64,000 bases of DNA, from positions 2,728,001-2,792,000 of the forward strand of contig NZ_QRGB01000001.1 in assembly GCF_003449035.1 (NCBI RefSeq). The letters are read 5' to 3'. A program made the position numbers and the translations under genes. Positions 8,880 to 15,875 of this stretch are shown in pieces (position 1 is the stretch's first letter; each line of letters begins with the position of its first letter). The DNA comes from Pedobacter indicus. GTDB lineage: Bacteria > Bacteroidota > Bacteroidia > Sphingobacteriales > Sphingobacteriaceae. Under the pieces are notes generated by a model. That model had not been told where the DNA came from, did not search any database, and was given only the letters and a program-made list of their open reading frames with translations.

Positions 8880-9569
8880 TTACTTATCTTCCCAGCCCAT
8901 TAATTTCATAACACCTAAAAACTCGCTAGAGACTCCTGCCCGAATAAGAACAGATTCTTTGGTATGGGGGTGCTCAAACTTAAGCTCCGATGCATGAAGT
9001 AACATAGTCGTCATATCCCACTGCTCCTTAAAAAAACGGTTCTGTTTGTTGCAACCATGTTTTCTATCCCCAATTATCGGGTAAAAAATATGCGCAAAAT
9101 GCCTACGCAATTGGTGCATCCTACCCGTCAGCGGCGTCGCCTCCACCAGCGAGTATCTGGAAGTTGCATGTTTACCCAAAGCGAACGGTATTTCAGCATA
9201 TTGAAGGGTCTTAAAATAGGTAAAAGCCTCCTGCATCATGCCATTTTCCTTCATCAGTGGATAATCTATTTCCATTTCTCGAGGTGCATAACCTCTTAAT
9301 ACAGCCAAATATTTTTTCCCTACCTGATTACTCATGAATTGTTTGTGCATGGCAATCTCGGTGTCCTTATCGAGTGCAAAAAGCAGAACACCACTGGTCT
9401 TACGATCTAGACGATGAACCGGGCTTACATGCTGGCCTATCTGCTGCTTTAACGTTTGAAGAGCAAACTCGGTTGCATCTCTTGCAATAGACGATCGATG
9501 CACCAACAAGCCATGAGGTTTGTTAATAGCAATTAAGTTTTTGTCACGATATACTACTTCAAGCATCAA
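8880..9569 (-). CDS. truC: RluA-family pseudouridine synthase, TruC type
   Basis: A 229-residue protein with the RluA-family catalytic motif VHRLDRKTSG (catalytic Asp55, or Asp54 if the second Met at 9566 is used). Several blocks match TruC, the tRNA pseudouridine-65 synthase: GLLVHRSSIARDATEFALQ, IGQHVSPVHRLD, TGRMHQLRRHFAHIFYPIIGDRKHGCNKQNRFF. It has no N-terminal S4 domain, as expected for TruC. The protein would isomerise uridine in the acceptor/D-arm region of certain tRNAs. It is followed by the SRPBCC gene. Another RluA subfamily is possible but less likely given these matches. Confidence 0.85.
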   Translation of the reverse strand: MMLEVVYRDKNLIAINKPHGLLVHRSSIARDATEFALQTLKQQIGQHVSPVHRLDRKTSGVLLFALDKDTEIAMHKQFMSNQVGKKYLAVLRGYAPREMEIDYPLMKENGMMQEAFTYFKTLQYAEIPFALGKHATSRYSLVEATPLTGRMHQLRRHFAHIFYPIIGDRKHGCNKQNRFFKEQWDMTTMLLHASELKFEHPHTKESVLIRAGVSSEFLGVMKLMGWEDK

Positions 9570-9701
9570 ATAGTTTTATGCGAATGTAAACATATCAAAA
9601 CATTTTATAAACAATTCATTGTTCAAGCTGTTCTACAATTAGAGAACTAACTCAATATCAAGGTCTTTTAAAAAAATATTATCAACTATAAATTACATGT
9701 C

Positions 9702-10016
9702 ATGAAAAAGTTATTATTCAGCTTCATTGCTGCCATGTTTCTTACATTGACCATCCAGCAGGTCTATGCGCAAGAAGAAAAACCAACGGTTCCGGACACA
9801 ACGAAAAAGGAAAAACTTCCTGTAGTCCCAGAACCTGAAGTACCGATGCCAACGCCGGAAACACCAGAGACACCGAGTACACCAGAGACACCGAAAGTTC
9901 CGGAAACGCCGAAAGTTCCGCAAACCCCGGAAACACCAAAAGCACCGGAAGTACCTAAGGTACCAGAAACTCCATTACCGCCACCACCGCCACCAACTCC
10001 TCCTACGATTTCATAG
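9702..10016 (+). CDS. Secreted proline-rich PETP-repeat protein
   Basis: A 104-residue protein with a clean signal peptide (MKKLLFSFIAAMFLTLTIQQVYAQ). From about residue 45 it is a low-complexity run of P-E-T-P and P-K-V-P units encoded by a degenerate 12-base repeat, ending in a polyproline stretch (PLPPPPPPTPPTIS). Such chains are extended and may span the periplasm or bind a partner, but no domain is recognised. The repeat leaves several antisense frames open by chance; these are not genes. The gene is monocistronic, with a terminator 24 bases downstream. Confidence 0.75.
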   Translation: MKKLLFSFIAAMFLTLTIQQVYAQEEKPTVPDTTKKEKLPVVPEPEVPMPTPETPETPSTPETPKVPETPKVPQTPETPKAPEVPKVPETPLPPPPPPTPPTIS

Positions 10017-10040
10017 CAAACGGATACAGGAATTTTCAAC

Positions 10041-10070
10041 AAAAAGAGGCTCTTGTGAAAGCCTCTTTTT
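10041..10070. terminator. Rho-independent terminator, bidirectional
   Basis: The arms AAAAAGAGGCT (10041-10051) and AGCCTCTTTTT (10060-10070) form an 11-bp stem with an 8-base loop. A/T tracts flank both sides, so it can end both the proline-rich gene (+) and the ClC gene (-). Confidence 0.85.
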
Positions 10071-10073
10071 GTT

Positions 10074-11933
10074 TTATCGATAGAACTTTTTGCTTTTGAC
10101 CAGCATCCTATAGCTACTCCTTTTTAGATTAATCGAACGCTGCAACTGTTGGTCGGCATACCTCGCTTTCCTGTAAGCAGCAAATACCAAGGTTGGTGTC
10201 AATAAACCGATAGACTGAGATTTTTGGTCACGACGAACGACCGGGATCAGATCTGTATGGTAACGATCCATCATCTCAACAGCAAAGCTTAGTCGGCTTT
10301 CCGGATAAATATAAATTTTCTTTGTGTCGACGATGCTCTCAACCGTCTCTGAATCATCCAGATCAGTATTGTGCAGATCTTTTAATTTTAATGTCCCTGC
10401 TAAATCACCATCTTCTTTTTTCACAATCAACATATGTCGGCCTGGTTGATTCAGTCTTACCCAGTCCTTTACTTCTCCGATACTTTGACTGATCGTAATC
10501 TGTGGCTTTATATACTCCATTACATTACCTACATTCATTTGCTGGAGCACATCAGGTGCATAAGCATCGGGCGTATAAATGCCTCTCCGTTTAATTTTCT
10601 CCGTCATAATCGTACCCTTCATTAAAAAGAAGGAAACAAAATAAGCTGAGGTGCAGGCTCCCAACAGCGGCAATAAGCCGTGAGGCTGCATCGTCGTCTC
10701 CATCGCGAATACTATTGACGTAAGAAGCGCTCTTGCTGAGCCGGCAAACATGCTGGCCATACCGATCAACGCGCAGGTCGGCAAGTTAATATCACTTCCA
10801 GGAAATATCCACAATATCAACATTCCCATACCCAGCCCAAGAGCCCCTCCAATCGTAAACAAAGGAGCCAGGGTACCGCCTGATGTTCCGCTTCCTAAAG
10901 AAACCGACCAGGAAATAAATTTTAAAACCGATAAGCCGAAGATCAACTGCAAGGGAAGATTACCAGTAAGCAAATCAGAAATATTTGAATACCCAACGCC
11001 CATGGTATAAGGTGCAAAGTAACCCACGACACCGACTGCAACCGCACCGATAGCCGGCCACCACATCCAGTGGATCGGAAGCTTCTCAAACAAGTCTTCA
11101 ATCAAATAAATGCTCTTTGAAATATAAGCTGCTAGAACGCCTATAATAGCTCCCATAATAACATAACTTATCAATGCTTTATAAGTGGGCAATGGAATAT
11201 CTGGCATCCCGAACATCGGCTCCGAACCAAAAAAGAGTAGATGCATGGCTGCTCCGGAGGCACAGGCTAGAGCTACAGGGATGATAGAACGTGGAGAAAA
11301 CTCAAATAGTAGCAACTCAATGGCCAATAACACGGCAGCCACAGGCGTTCCAAAAATAGCTGCCATACCGGCCGTGGCGCCAGCGGTCAGCATGATCTTC
11401 CGCTCGTTTGGCGTTATCCTCATTATTTGTCCGGCGAAAGACCCTAAAGCTCCCCCAGTTGATATAATCGGCCCTTCCGATCCAAAGGGTCCACCACTAC
11501 CAATGGAGATAGCCGCAGACAAAGGCTTTAGGATCGTGATTATGGGCTTAATCTTACTTTCATTCGTCAGTACCTGTTCCATCGCTTCAGGAATACCATG
11601 TCCTCTGATGGCCGCTGAACCCAGTCTTGCCATCAAACCGACAATCAGTGAGCCTATAATAGGTATAAAAATAACCAACCAGCCTAACTGATGGCCTTCG
11701 GGTGTATTTTCAACAAAAGAAAAATCGCCGTAAAAGAAAAGATTGGTTATCAAATGGATCAACTCAACTAACACTTTGGCTATTACACCAATGATCAGCG
11801 CATTGATAACTGCCTGAATACTTAAATATAACACCCTCCGCGATACAGACAAGCTCGTTGGCTCAAATTCGCCACTTACATCAAGACTAGGAGCAATCGG
11901 GATAGATTCTCCTTTTTCTTTTTTTTCAAACAT
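10074..11933 (-). CDS. ClC-family chloride channel/transporter with C-terminal CBS pair
   Basis: A 619-residue membrane protein. The ClC selectivity regions are visible: GHGIPEAME, then GSGGPFGSEGPIISTGGALGSFAGQ (the gating glutamate is the E of GSEGP, where many family members have GREGP), and GSGTSGGTLAPLFTIGGALG. After about residue 455 come two CBS-like repeats (VMEYIKPQITISQSIGEVKDWV and VESIVDTKKIYIYPESRLSFAVEMMDRYHTDLIPVV). This is the usual channel-CBS layout of bacterial homologues. It moves Cl- or another anion; whether it is a channel or a 2Cl-/H+ exchanger cannot be settled here. It is transcribed divergently from the Crp/Fnr gene, and a candidate Fnr-type site lies just upstream. 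Confidence 0.92.
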   Translation of the reverse strand: MFEKKEKGESIPIAPSLDVSGEFEPTSLSVSRRVLYLSIQAVINALIIGVIAKVLVELIHLITNLFFYGDFSFVENTPEGHQLGWLVIFIPIIGSLIVGLMARLGSAAIRGHGIPEAMEQVLTNESKIKPIITILKPLSAAISIGSGGPFGSEGPIISTGGALGSFAGQIMRITPNERKIMLTAGATAGMAAIFGTPVAAVLLAIELLLFEFSPRSIIPVALACASGAAMHLLFFGSEPMFGMPDIPLPTYKALISYVIMGAIIGVLAAYISKSIYLIEDLFEKLPIHWMWWPAIGAVAVGVVGYFAPYTMGVGYSNISDLLTGNLPLQLIFGLSVLKFISWSVSLGSGTSGGTLAPLFTIGGALGLGMGMLILWIFPGSDINLPTCALIGMASMFAGSARALLTSIVFAMETTMQPHGLLPLLGACTSAYFVSFFLMKGTIMTEKIKRRGIYTPDAYAPDVLQQMNVGNVMEYIKPQITISQSIGEVKDWVRLNQPGRHMLIVKKEDGDLAGTLKLKDLHNTDLDDSETVESIVDTKKIYIYPESRLSFAVEMMDRYHTDLIPVVRRDQKSQSIGLLTPTLVFAAYRKARYADQQLQRSINLKRSSYRMLVKSKKFYR

Positions 11934-11953
11934 GAATATTTTTTTTGCAAAAG

Positions 11954-11969
11954 TATGATCTTAATCATA
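11954..11969. promoter_or_regulatory. Candidate Crp/Fnr-type operator
   Basis: TATGATCTTAATCATA has 6-base arms and a 4-base spacer, the TGA-N6-TCA geometry of the Crp/Fnr superfamily (Fnr consensus TTGAT-N4-ATCAA). It lies 21 bases upstream of the ClC start and about 100 bases from the Crp/Fnr gene, in their shared promoter region. Inference from pattern only. Confidence 0.45.
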
Positions 11970-12034
11970 AAATTAAGCACATAAATATAAATTATTTACC
12001 ATTTTATATTATATGTACAATACTATTAGAATAT

Positions 12035-12058
12035 TAGCGATTGAAATAATATTCGCTA
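12035..12058. promoter_or_regulatory. Inverted repeat upstream of the Crp/Fnr gene
   Basis: TAGCGA (12035-12040) and TCGCTA (12053-12058) are exact complements separated by 12 bases, ending 9 bases before the start codon. This could be an autoregulatory site or chance in an AT-rich stretch. Confidence 0.25.
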
Positions 12059-12067
12059 TTTTCGCAT

Positions 12068-12733
12068 ATGAAAATACACTCGCATTGTTTTTTATGTCAG
12101 CATTGCCTTCCGGAATGGCGTCTATTGATCGACACGAAAGCGACGATACATCAATATAAAAAAGGGGAATCAATCTTCAGAGCGGGAGAAACGTTGAATG
12201 GATTCTATTTTATCCATGAAGGAAATGTTAAGATTCATAAAAAATGGAAAAACAACCGAGATCTTATTATTAAATTCGCTGGCCCAGGTAGTGTCTTAGG
12301 TCATCGTGGTTTGTCCGATCATGTACATCCGGTTTCCGCTACTGCCCTTAATCGGGTAACCCTCTGCTTTGTTGATGCCGATTTTTTTGCTACAACCTTA
12401 TTGGTCAATCATGAACTGGCGCACCAAATGGTTCTGTTCTTCGCTTCAGAATTGCAAAAAACGGAACAAAGCATGTCAAACATGGTACAAATGGATGTAA
12501 AGAGCAGAATTGCACTGTCACTATTGGATATATCGAACGTATTTGGAACTGACCAAGAAGGCTTTATCAACTCATCTTTAAGCAAACAAGATATAGCCTC
12601 CTATGCAGGAACTACGTATGAATCGCTTTTTAAGACACTCAATGAATGGAAAGACAAAGCTATTATTGATCTATCTGAGAAGAAGATCAAGATAATTGAC
12701 AGCAGGAAATTCAAGGAGTTGACAGCAGGGTAG
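12068..12733 (+). CDS. Crp/Fnr-family transcriptional regulator with Fnr-like cysteines
   Basis: A 221-residue protein with an N-terminal cyclic-nucleotide-binding-like beta barrel (about 25-115: YKKGESIFRAGETLNGFYFIHEGNVKIHK) and a C-terminal winged helix (about 155-210, with INSSLSKQDIASYAGTTYESLFKTLNEW as the HTH). Four cysteines are placed as in oxygen-sensing Fnr: Cys7, Cys10, Cys13 near the N-terminus and Cys100 in the barrel. This suggests a [4Fe-4S] cluster, though related Bacteroidota proteins keep the N-terminal cysteines without a proven cluster. It is probably a redox, O2 or NO responsive regulator. Its neighbour on the right is the 3' end of the variant cbb3 oxidase operon, a plausible target. 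Confidence 0.85.
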   Translation: MKIHSHCFLCQHCLPEWRLLIDTKATIHQYKKGESIFRAGETLNGFYFIHEGNVKIHKKWKNNRDLIIKFAGPGSVLGHRGLSDHVHPVSATALNRVTLCFVDADFFATTLLVNHELAHQMVLFFASELQKTEQSMSNMVQMDVKSRIALSLLDISNVFGTDQEGFINSSLSKQDIASYAGTTYESLFKTLNEWKDKAIIDLSEKKIKIIDSRKFKELTAG

Positions 12734-12734
12734 T

Positions 12735-13262
12735 TTAATGATAAAGTAACTTGCCATCCTTAATTGTGGCAGCAGATGTGTAGGGGTGTTCCTCTACTTT
12801 TTTATCAGATAAAATATGCAGGACTGTCCAACCTTCCAGTTTCAAGACATCCGCAATCATGCTTCGGTGACAGCGCCACCATACGGCTTCTGCACACATC
12901 AGGCATACATTTTCCGTAGCAGCTTCTTTTTCAAGATCTTTAAGTCCCTTTTTAAACTCCTTGGTTTCCATATAATCGGCATAACCTCTAAACGAGTCAT
13001 TACGCCAGGCGGTATTGACTGAATCTTTATGAACTTTTCGCCTTCCACCAAGTATCAGCCAATGTTGATAGGAAATTCCTGATTTTAACAAATCACTCTC
13101 AAAATGTTCTTTGTTAAATTGTGGGAATTTATTAGAACCCGGTAAACTTCGTACATCCACCAAAAGATCGATCGAATTGATCTTCAATAATTCTATGAAC
13201 TCGTCCCAAGACCGGGTAGAATGCCCTATCGTCCAAATCCGTTTCTCTTTCGCCTGTGTCAT
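12735..13262 (-). CDS. DUF488 domain protein
   Basis: A 175-residue soluble protein with the DUF488 signature: IWTIGHSTRSWDEFIELL at the start, LLVDVRSLPGS, and CAEAVWWRCHRSMIAD, where the Cys/His residues are conserved in the family. Its biochemical activity is not known. It is the last gene of the respiratory operon, 7 bases after the DUF2249 gene, and its stop is one base from the stop of the convergent Crp/Fnr gene. Confidence 0.88.
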   Translation of the reverse strand: MTQAKEKRIWTIGHSTRSWDEFIELLKINSIDLLVDVRSLPGSNKFPQFNKEHFESDLLKSGISYQHWLILGGRRKVHKDSVNTAWRNDSFRGYADYMETKEFKKGLKDLEKEAATENVCLMCAEAVWWRCHRSMIADVLKLEGWTVLHILSDKKVEEHPYTSAATIKDGKLLYH

Positions 13263-13269
13263 AAAGCAG

Positions 13270-14106
13270 CTATATCCTATGAATCAACAATTTAACATCC
13301 CCTTCTCCGCGATTTAATATATATGTCTGATAATCACTTTCTACTATTTCTTCCAAGAGATACAGTGGCACACGTTTATGATTAACATACAAAAGCTCGT
13401 TATCTGCCAGCTCAGGAAGAATTCCTAAAATGGTTTCCATCGGCCCGGGCATCTGCAAGGCTCGCACATCAATCTCCTTAACGTCTGAAAACTTAGCGTG
13501 TATTTCTTTAAAGTCAGACTCGCTTACCATTTTCACTTTTTCAGTGCTGCCAACAGTAGCTGGGTCTTGACTTAAATCAACCTCAGCAGCAGACTTGTAA
13601 AAATACGTATGATATTCTTCGGAGCCTACACTTTGTGTAAATGTTTGTACACCATCTTTTTCCAACAATCTGATCAAAGGAACGGGAATAAACTTATTGA
13701 CAATACATAAGGCTTCATTTTCAGGAACAGATTTAAATTTCTTCAAAATATCTTTTAAAGGGTCGTCACCTCCTTCCAAGATATGACGAACATCAAATAC
13801 AAGGATCGCGCTTTCAGGTAAACCTTCAAGCCAAGAAGGAGTCTTCTCTTGCACTTCATTTTTTTCTTCTACAAAGCGCATAACAAAACCTAATGGACGC
13901 AATACACGATCAAAATCATCAAGCGTACAGCCACCCATCTTAGCTGCTTCTGTAATTGTAACACGCGAAGCCATTAACTTCCTTAGGATTGGGTTTCTTA
14001 ACTTTTCCAATGGTTTAGAAAGACCAGCAATCGCATCAATGCTCTCCTTGTTCCATTTGATCAGGTCAGCAATCCGAGTATTCCCGCTAACTTCCAGTGT
14101 ATCCAT
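13270..14106 (-). CDS. DUF1858/ScdA-like plus tandem DUF2249 protein
   Basis: A 278-residue protein in three parts. Residues 1-75 look like the ScdA-N/DUF1858 helical domain (TRIADLIKWNKESIDAIAGLSKPLEKLRNPILRKLMASRVTITEAAKMGG). Two DUF2249 domains of the SirA/TusA-like fold follow (LVFDVRHILEGGDDPLKDILKKFKSV and EIDVRALQMPGPMETILGILPEL). The combination is typical of genes near NO-detoxifying or micro-oxic respiratory systems and is thought to be linked to metal or redox cofactor handling, without a proven reaction. It is encoded 12 bases downstream of the small Ig-like membrane protein, within the oxidase operon. Confidence 0.82.
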   Translation of the reverse strand: MDTLEVSGNTRIADLIKWNKESIDAIAGLSKPLEKLRNPILRKLMASRVTITEAAKMGGCTLDDFDRVLRPLGFVMRFVEEKNEVQEKTPSWLEGLPESAILVFDVRHILEGGDDPLKDILKKFKSVPENEALCIVNKFIPVPLIRLLEKDGVQTFTQSVGSEEYHTYFYKSAAEVDLSQDPATVGSTEKVKMVSESDFKEIHAKFSDVKEIDVRALQMPGPMETILGILPELADNELLYVNHKRVPLYLLEEIVESDYQTYILNRGEGDVKLLIHRI

Positions 14107-14118
14107 CGTTGCTCTAAT

Positions 14119-14529
14119 TTAATTGGGTACAATATCATAATAGGTGATTAGATAATAGAGTGCCCATCCAAAAAAACCAATTAAAATAATCCAAACCCAA
14201 GCGGGTATACTTTGTGGGGTTTCACTTCCCTCAATATAAAATTCACTTGAATTACCTTTGCCGTATGCATTGATCATCAATGGTAACACTCCGTCAACAA
14301 CTGCATTTTCCCTTAAACCTTCAATTGAGATTGCGGGACCGTTTCTAACTTCAAATGGCACAATCCGCACTCCTTCTTTCCCATTCGGGTCCTTGCTGAC
14401 AATTTTCAACGTATGTTTACCGTCGACCAACCTTGTTGTATCCAATTCAAACTTTACGGGCGTCATAAACGATGCAATTGGTGTCGTTTCTTCATCGATA
14501 AACAGCAATATGCTACTCTTGTTTTTCAT
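14119..14529 (-). CDS. Small C-terminally anchored Ig-like protein of the oxidase operon
   Basis: A 136-residue protein starting at the ATG at 14529 (MKNKSSILLFIDEETTPIASFMTPVKFELDT); longer forms from 14592 would overlap the upstream gene. The body is beta-rich with an Ig/cadherin-like tone (TRLVDGKHTLKIVSKDPNGKEGVRIVPFEVRNGP). One membrane helix near the C-terminus (IPAWVWIILIGFFGWALYYLI) anchors it. There is no signal peptide, so a tail-anchored topology or an unrecognised export route is implied. No haem motif is present. It lies 13 bases after the previous operon gene. A role in oxidase assembly or stability is inferred from position only. Confidence 0.65.
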   Translation of the reverse strand: MKNKSSILLFIDEETTPIASFMTPVKFELDTTRLVDGKHTLKIVSKDPNGKEGVRIVPFEVRNGPAISIEGLRENAVVDGVLPLMINAYGKGNSSEFYIEGSETPQSIPAWVWIILIGFFGWALYYLITYYDIVPN

Positions 14530-14542
14530 TATATTCGATGAT

Positions 14543-14803
14543 TTAATCGTTTGTAAGTATAAAACGTTTGATATGTTTTTTAGACTTTTCACCTGGTTTC
14601 ACCAAAAACTTAATCGAAAAGAACAGGGTTACGACAACGATGATCCCAATGAACCAAACAATTAGCATATCCCAGTTACTTTCCGGACCCGCACCATGCG
14701 AAATCCCTCTTAACAATTTTGGCTGTTGTTTTTCACAGGCAGGACAAGCCAAACTAGCAAGTGTTGGCAACATCAACATGAGTGATAATAAATACTTTTT
14801 CAT
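14543..14803 (-). CDS. Small membrane protein of the oxidase operon with a CPAC motif
   Basis: An 86-residue protein. The ATG at 14803 gives a good signal peptide (MKKYLLSLMLMLPTLASLA), better than the upstream ATG at 14827, which lies directly against the cytochrome gene. The mature N-terminus carries CPAC, a possible redox or metal-binding pair, followed by a short polar stretch and a membrane helix (WDMLIVWFIGIIVVVTLFFSIKFLV) with a basic cytoplasmic tail. It may be a small accessory subunit or an assembly factor, filling the place of CcoQ/CcoS, but it resembles neither clearly. Position in the operon is the main evidence for function. Confidence 0.65.
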   Translation of the reverse strand: MKKYLLSLMLMLPTLASLACPACEKQQPKLLRGISHGAGPESNWDMLIVWFIGIIVVVTLFFSIKFLVKPGEKSKKHIKRFILTND

Positions 14804-14827
14804 ACTTGAAACATTTTCTGATAACAC

Positions 14828-15853
14828 TTACTGTGTCACCATATCCATAATTTTTTGAACTTCATCAGCGGTTACCTCTTTTGCGTCATTCCCCCAACTA
14901 GTACGTTCGTGGTTCATAATTGCGGTTATTTCGTCAGCTGTCAGTCCCGCTGTTTGGCCGACAGCCGGCATCGGCCCGTAACCTTCATTTGCACGCGCGT
15001 TGTAACCGTTCATAATAATATCGACGAATATTTCAATATCATCATCCAATACAACCGAACTTCCTTTCAAAGGCGGGAAGGCGCCCGGCAACCCGTTTCC
15101 ATTAGGCTGGTGGCAGGTCTGACAATGTGTTGCGTAAAGAGCTGCCCCGTCAATCGAACTTCCCTCCTCTACTGCATCTCCTGTATTTCCACTCTTTGCC
15201 GAACTGGTAACGTTCCCACCTCGTTTGTACAAGAACTCCGGCATTGGATCTCCCGTTGGCAGTTCAGTCTGCTTAAGTGATTGCAAATAAGCTACCAAAT
15301 TCAGGGCATCTTCAGTCGCCACAACCTTTCCCTTTTTGCCTTTTAAGAACTCTTCCGGTACGGCGACAACAACATCATCCAGACCCACATGTTCTTTCAG
15401 CTCAAACAACCAAGGGTACGCAGGCATTACCGACTCGCTTACTACCGCGCGCGGATTGTATAAGTGAACTAGGTTCCACTCCAAACTCGGTTGACGATTC
15501 CCCACGTTGATTAAATCCGGTCCGGTACGTTCCGTCCCCATGAGCGTTGCTGTGTTCCGCCATAAATCCTGACGTTTTATATCTGCATAATCTGCTGAAA
15601 TACTTGGTCTTGTACCCCACATTTTGTCCATTTCTACATTCCGAACCTGTTGTGTGTGGCAGGCAACACAACCATTAGCTATATACAAAGCCTTTCCCTT
15701 TCTAGCTGCCTCACTTAAAGGCTCTGCATTAGGCAATGGAGCGTTACGCGCCTGATTATCCAGCGCAGGCATAATTGCTACAAACAGCGTAAGAACAAGA
15801 AACAGTACCGCTGTCGCAGTAAAAAGACTCTTATGATTATTAAAAAATTCCAT
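14828..15853 (-). CDS. CcoO-like/cytochrome c fusion, di-haem subunit of the variant cbb3 oxidase
   Basis: A 341-residue membrane-anchored protein with one N-terminal helix (about 10-29). The first half is CcoO(FixO)-like: ANGCVACHTQQVRN (haem c at Cys62, Cys65, His66), the RTGPDLINVGNRQPSLEWNLVHLYNPRAVV block and SVMPAYPWL with its Met ligand. After a Ser/Gly-rich linker at about 210-230 comes a second class I cytochrome c domain (ATHCQTCHQPNGNGLPGAFPPL; Cys244, Cys247, His248) with GYGPMPAVG as the Met ligand. Canonical systems encode CcoO and the di-haem CcoP separately, so this fusion may replace both. It starts 22 bases downstream of the subunit I gene. Confidence 0.85.
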   Translation of the reverse strand: MEFFNNHKSLFTATAVLFLVLTLFVAIMPALDNQARNAPLPNAEPLSEAARKGKALYIANGCVACHTQQVRNVEMDKMWGTRPSISADYADIKRQDLWRNTATLMGTERTGPDLINVGNRQPSLEWNLVHLYNPRAVVSESVMPAYPWLFELKEHVGLDDVVVAVPEEFLKGKKGKVVATEDALNLVAYLQSLKQTELPTGDPMPEFLYKRGGNVTSSAKSGNTGDAVEEGSSIDGAALYATHCQTCHQPNGNGLPGAFPPLKGSSVVLDDDIEIFVDIIMNGYNARANEGYGPMPAVGQTAGLTADEITAIMNHERTSWGNDAKEVTADEVQKIMDMVTQ

Positions 15854-15875
15854 CGTAACTTACATTATATTATAA

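Noticed and set aside
9714-10042. Three long antisense frames over the proline-rich gene
   Set aside because: They result from the 12-base repeat leaving all frames open; none has a plausible start, signal or composition.
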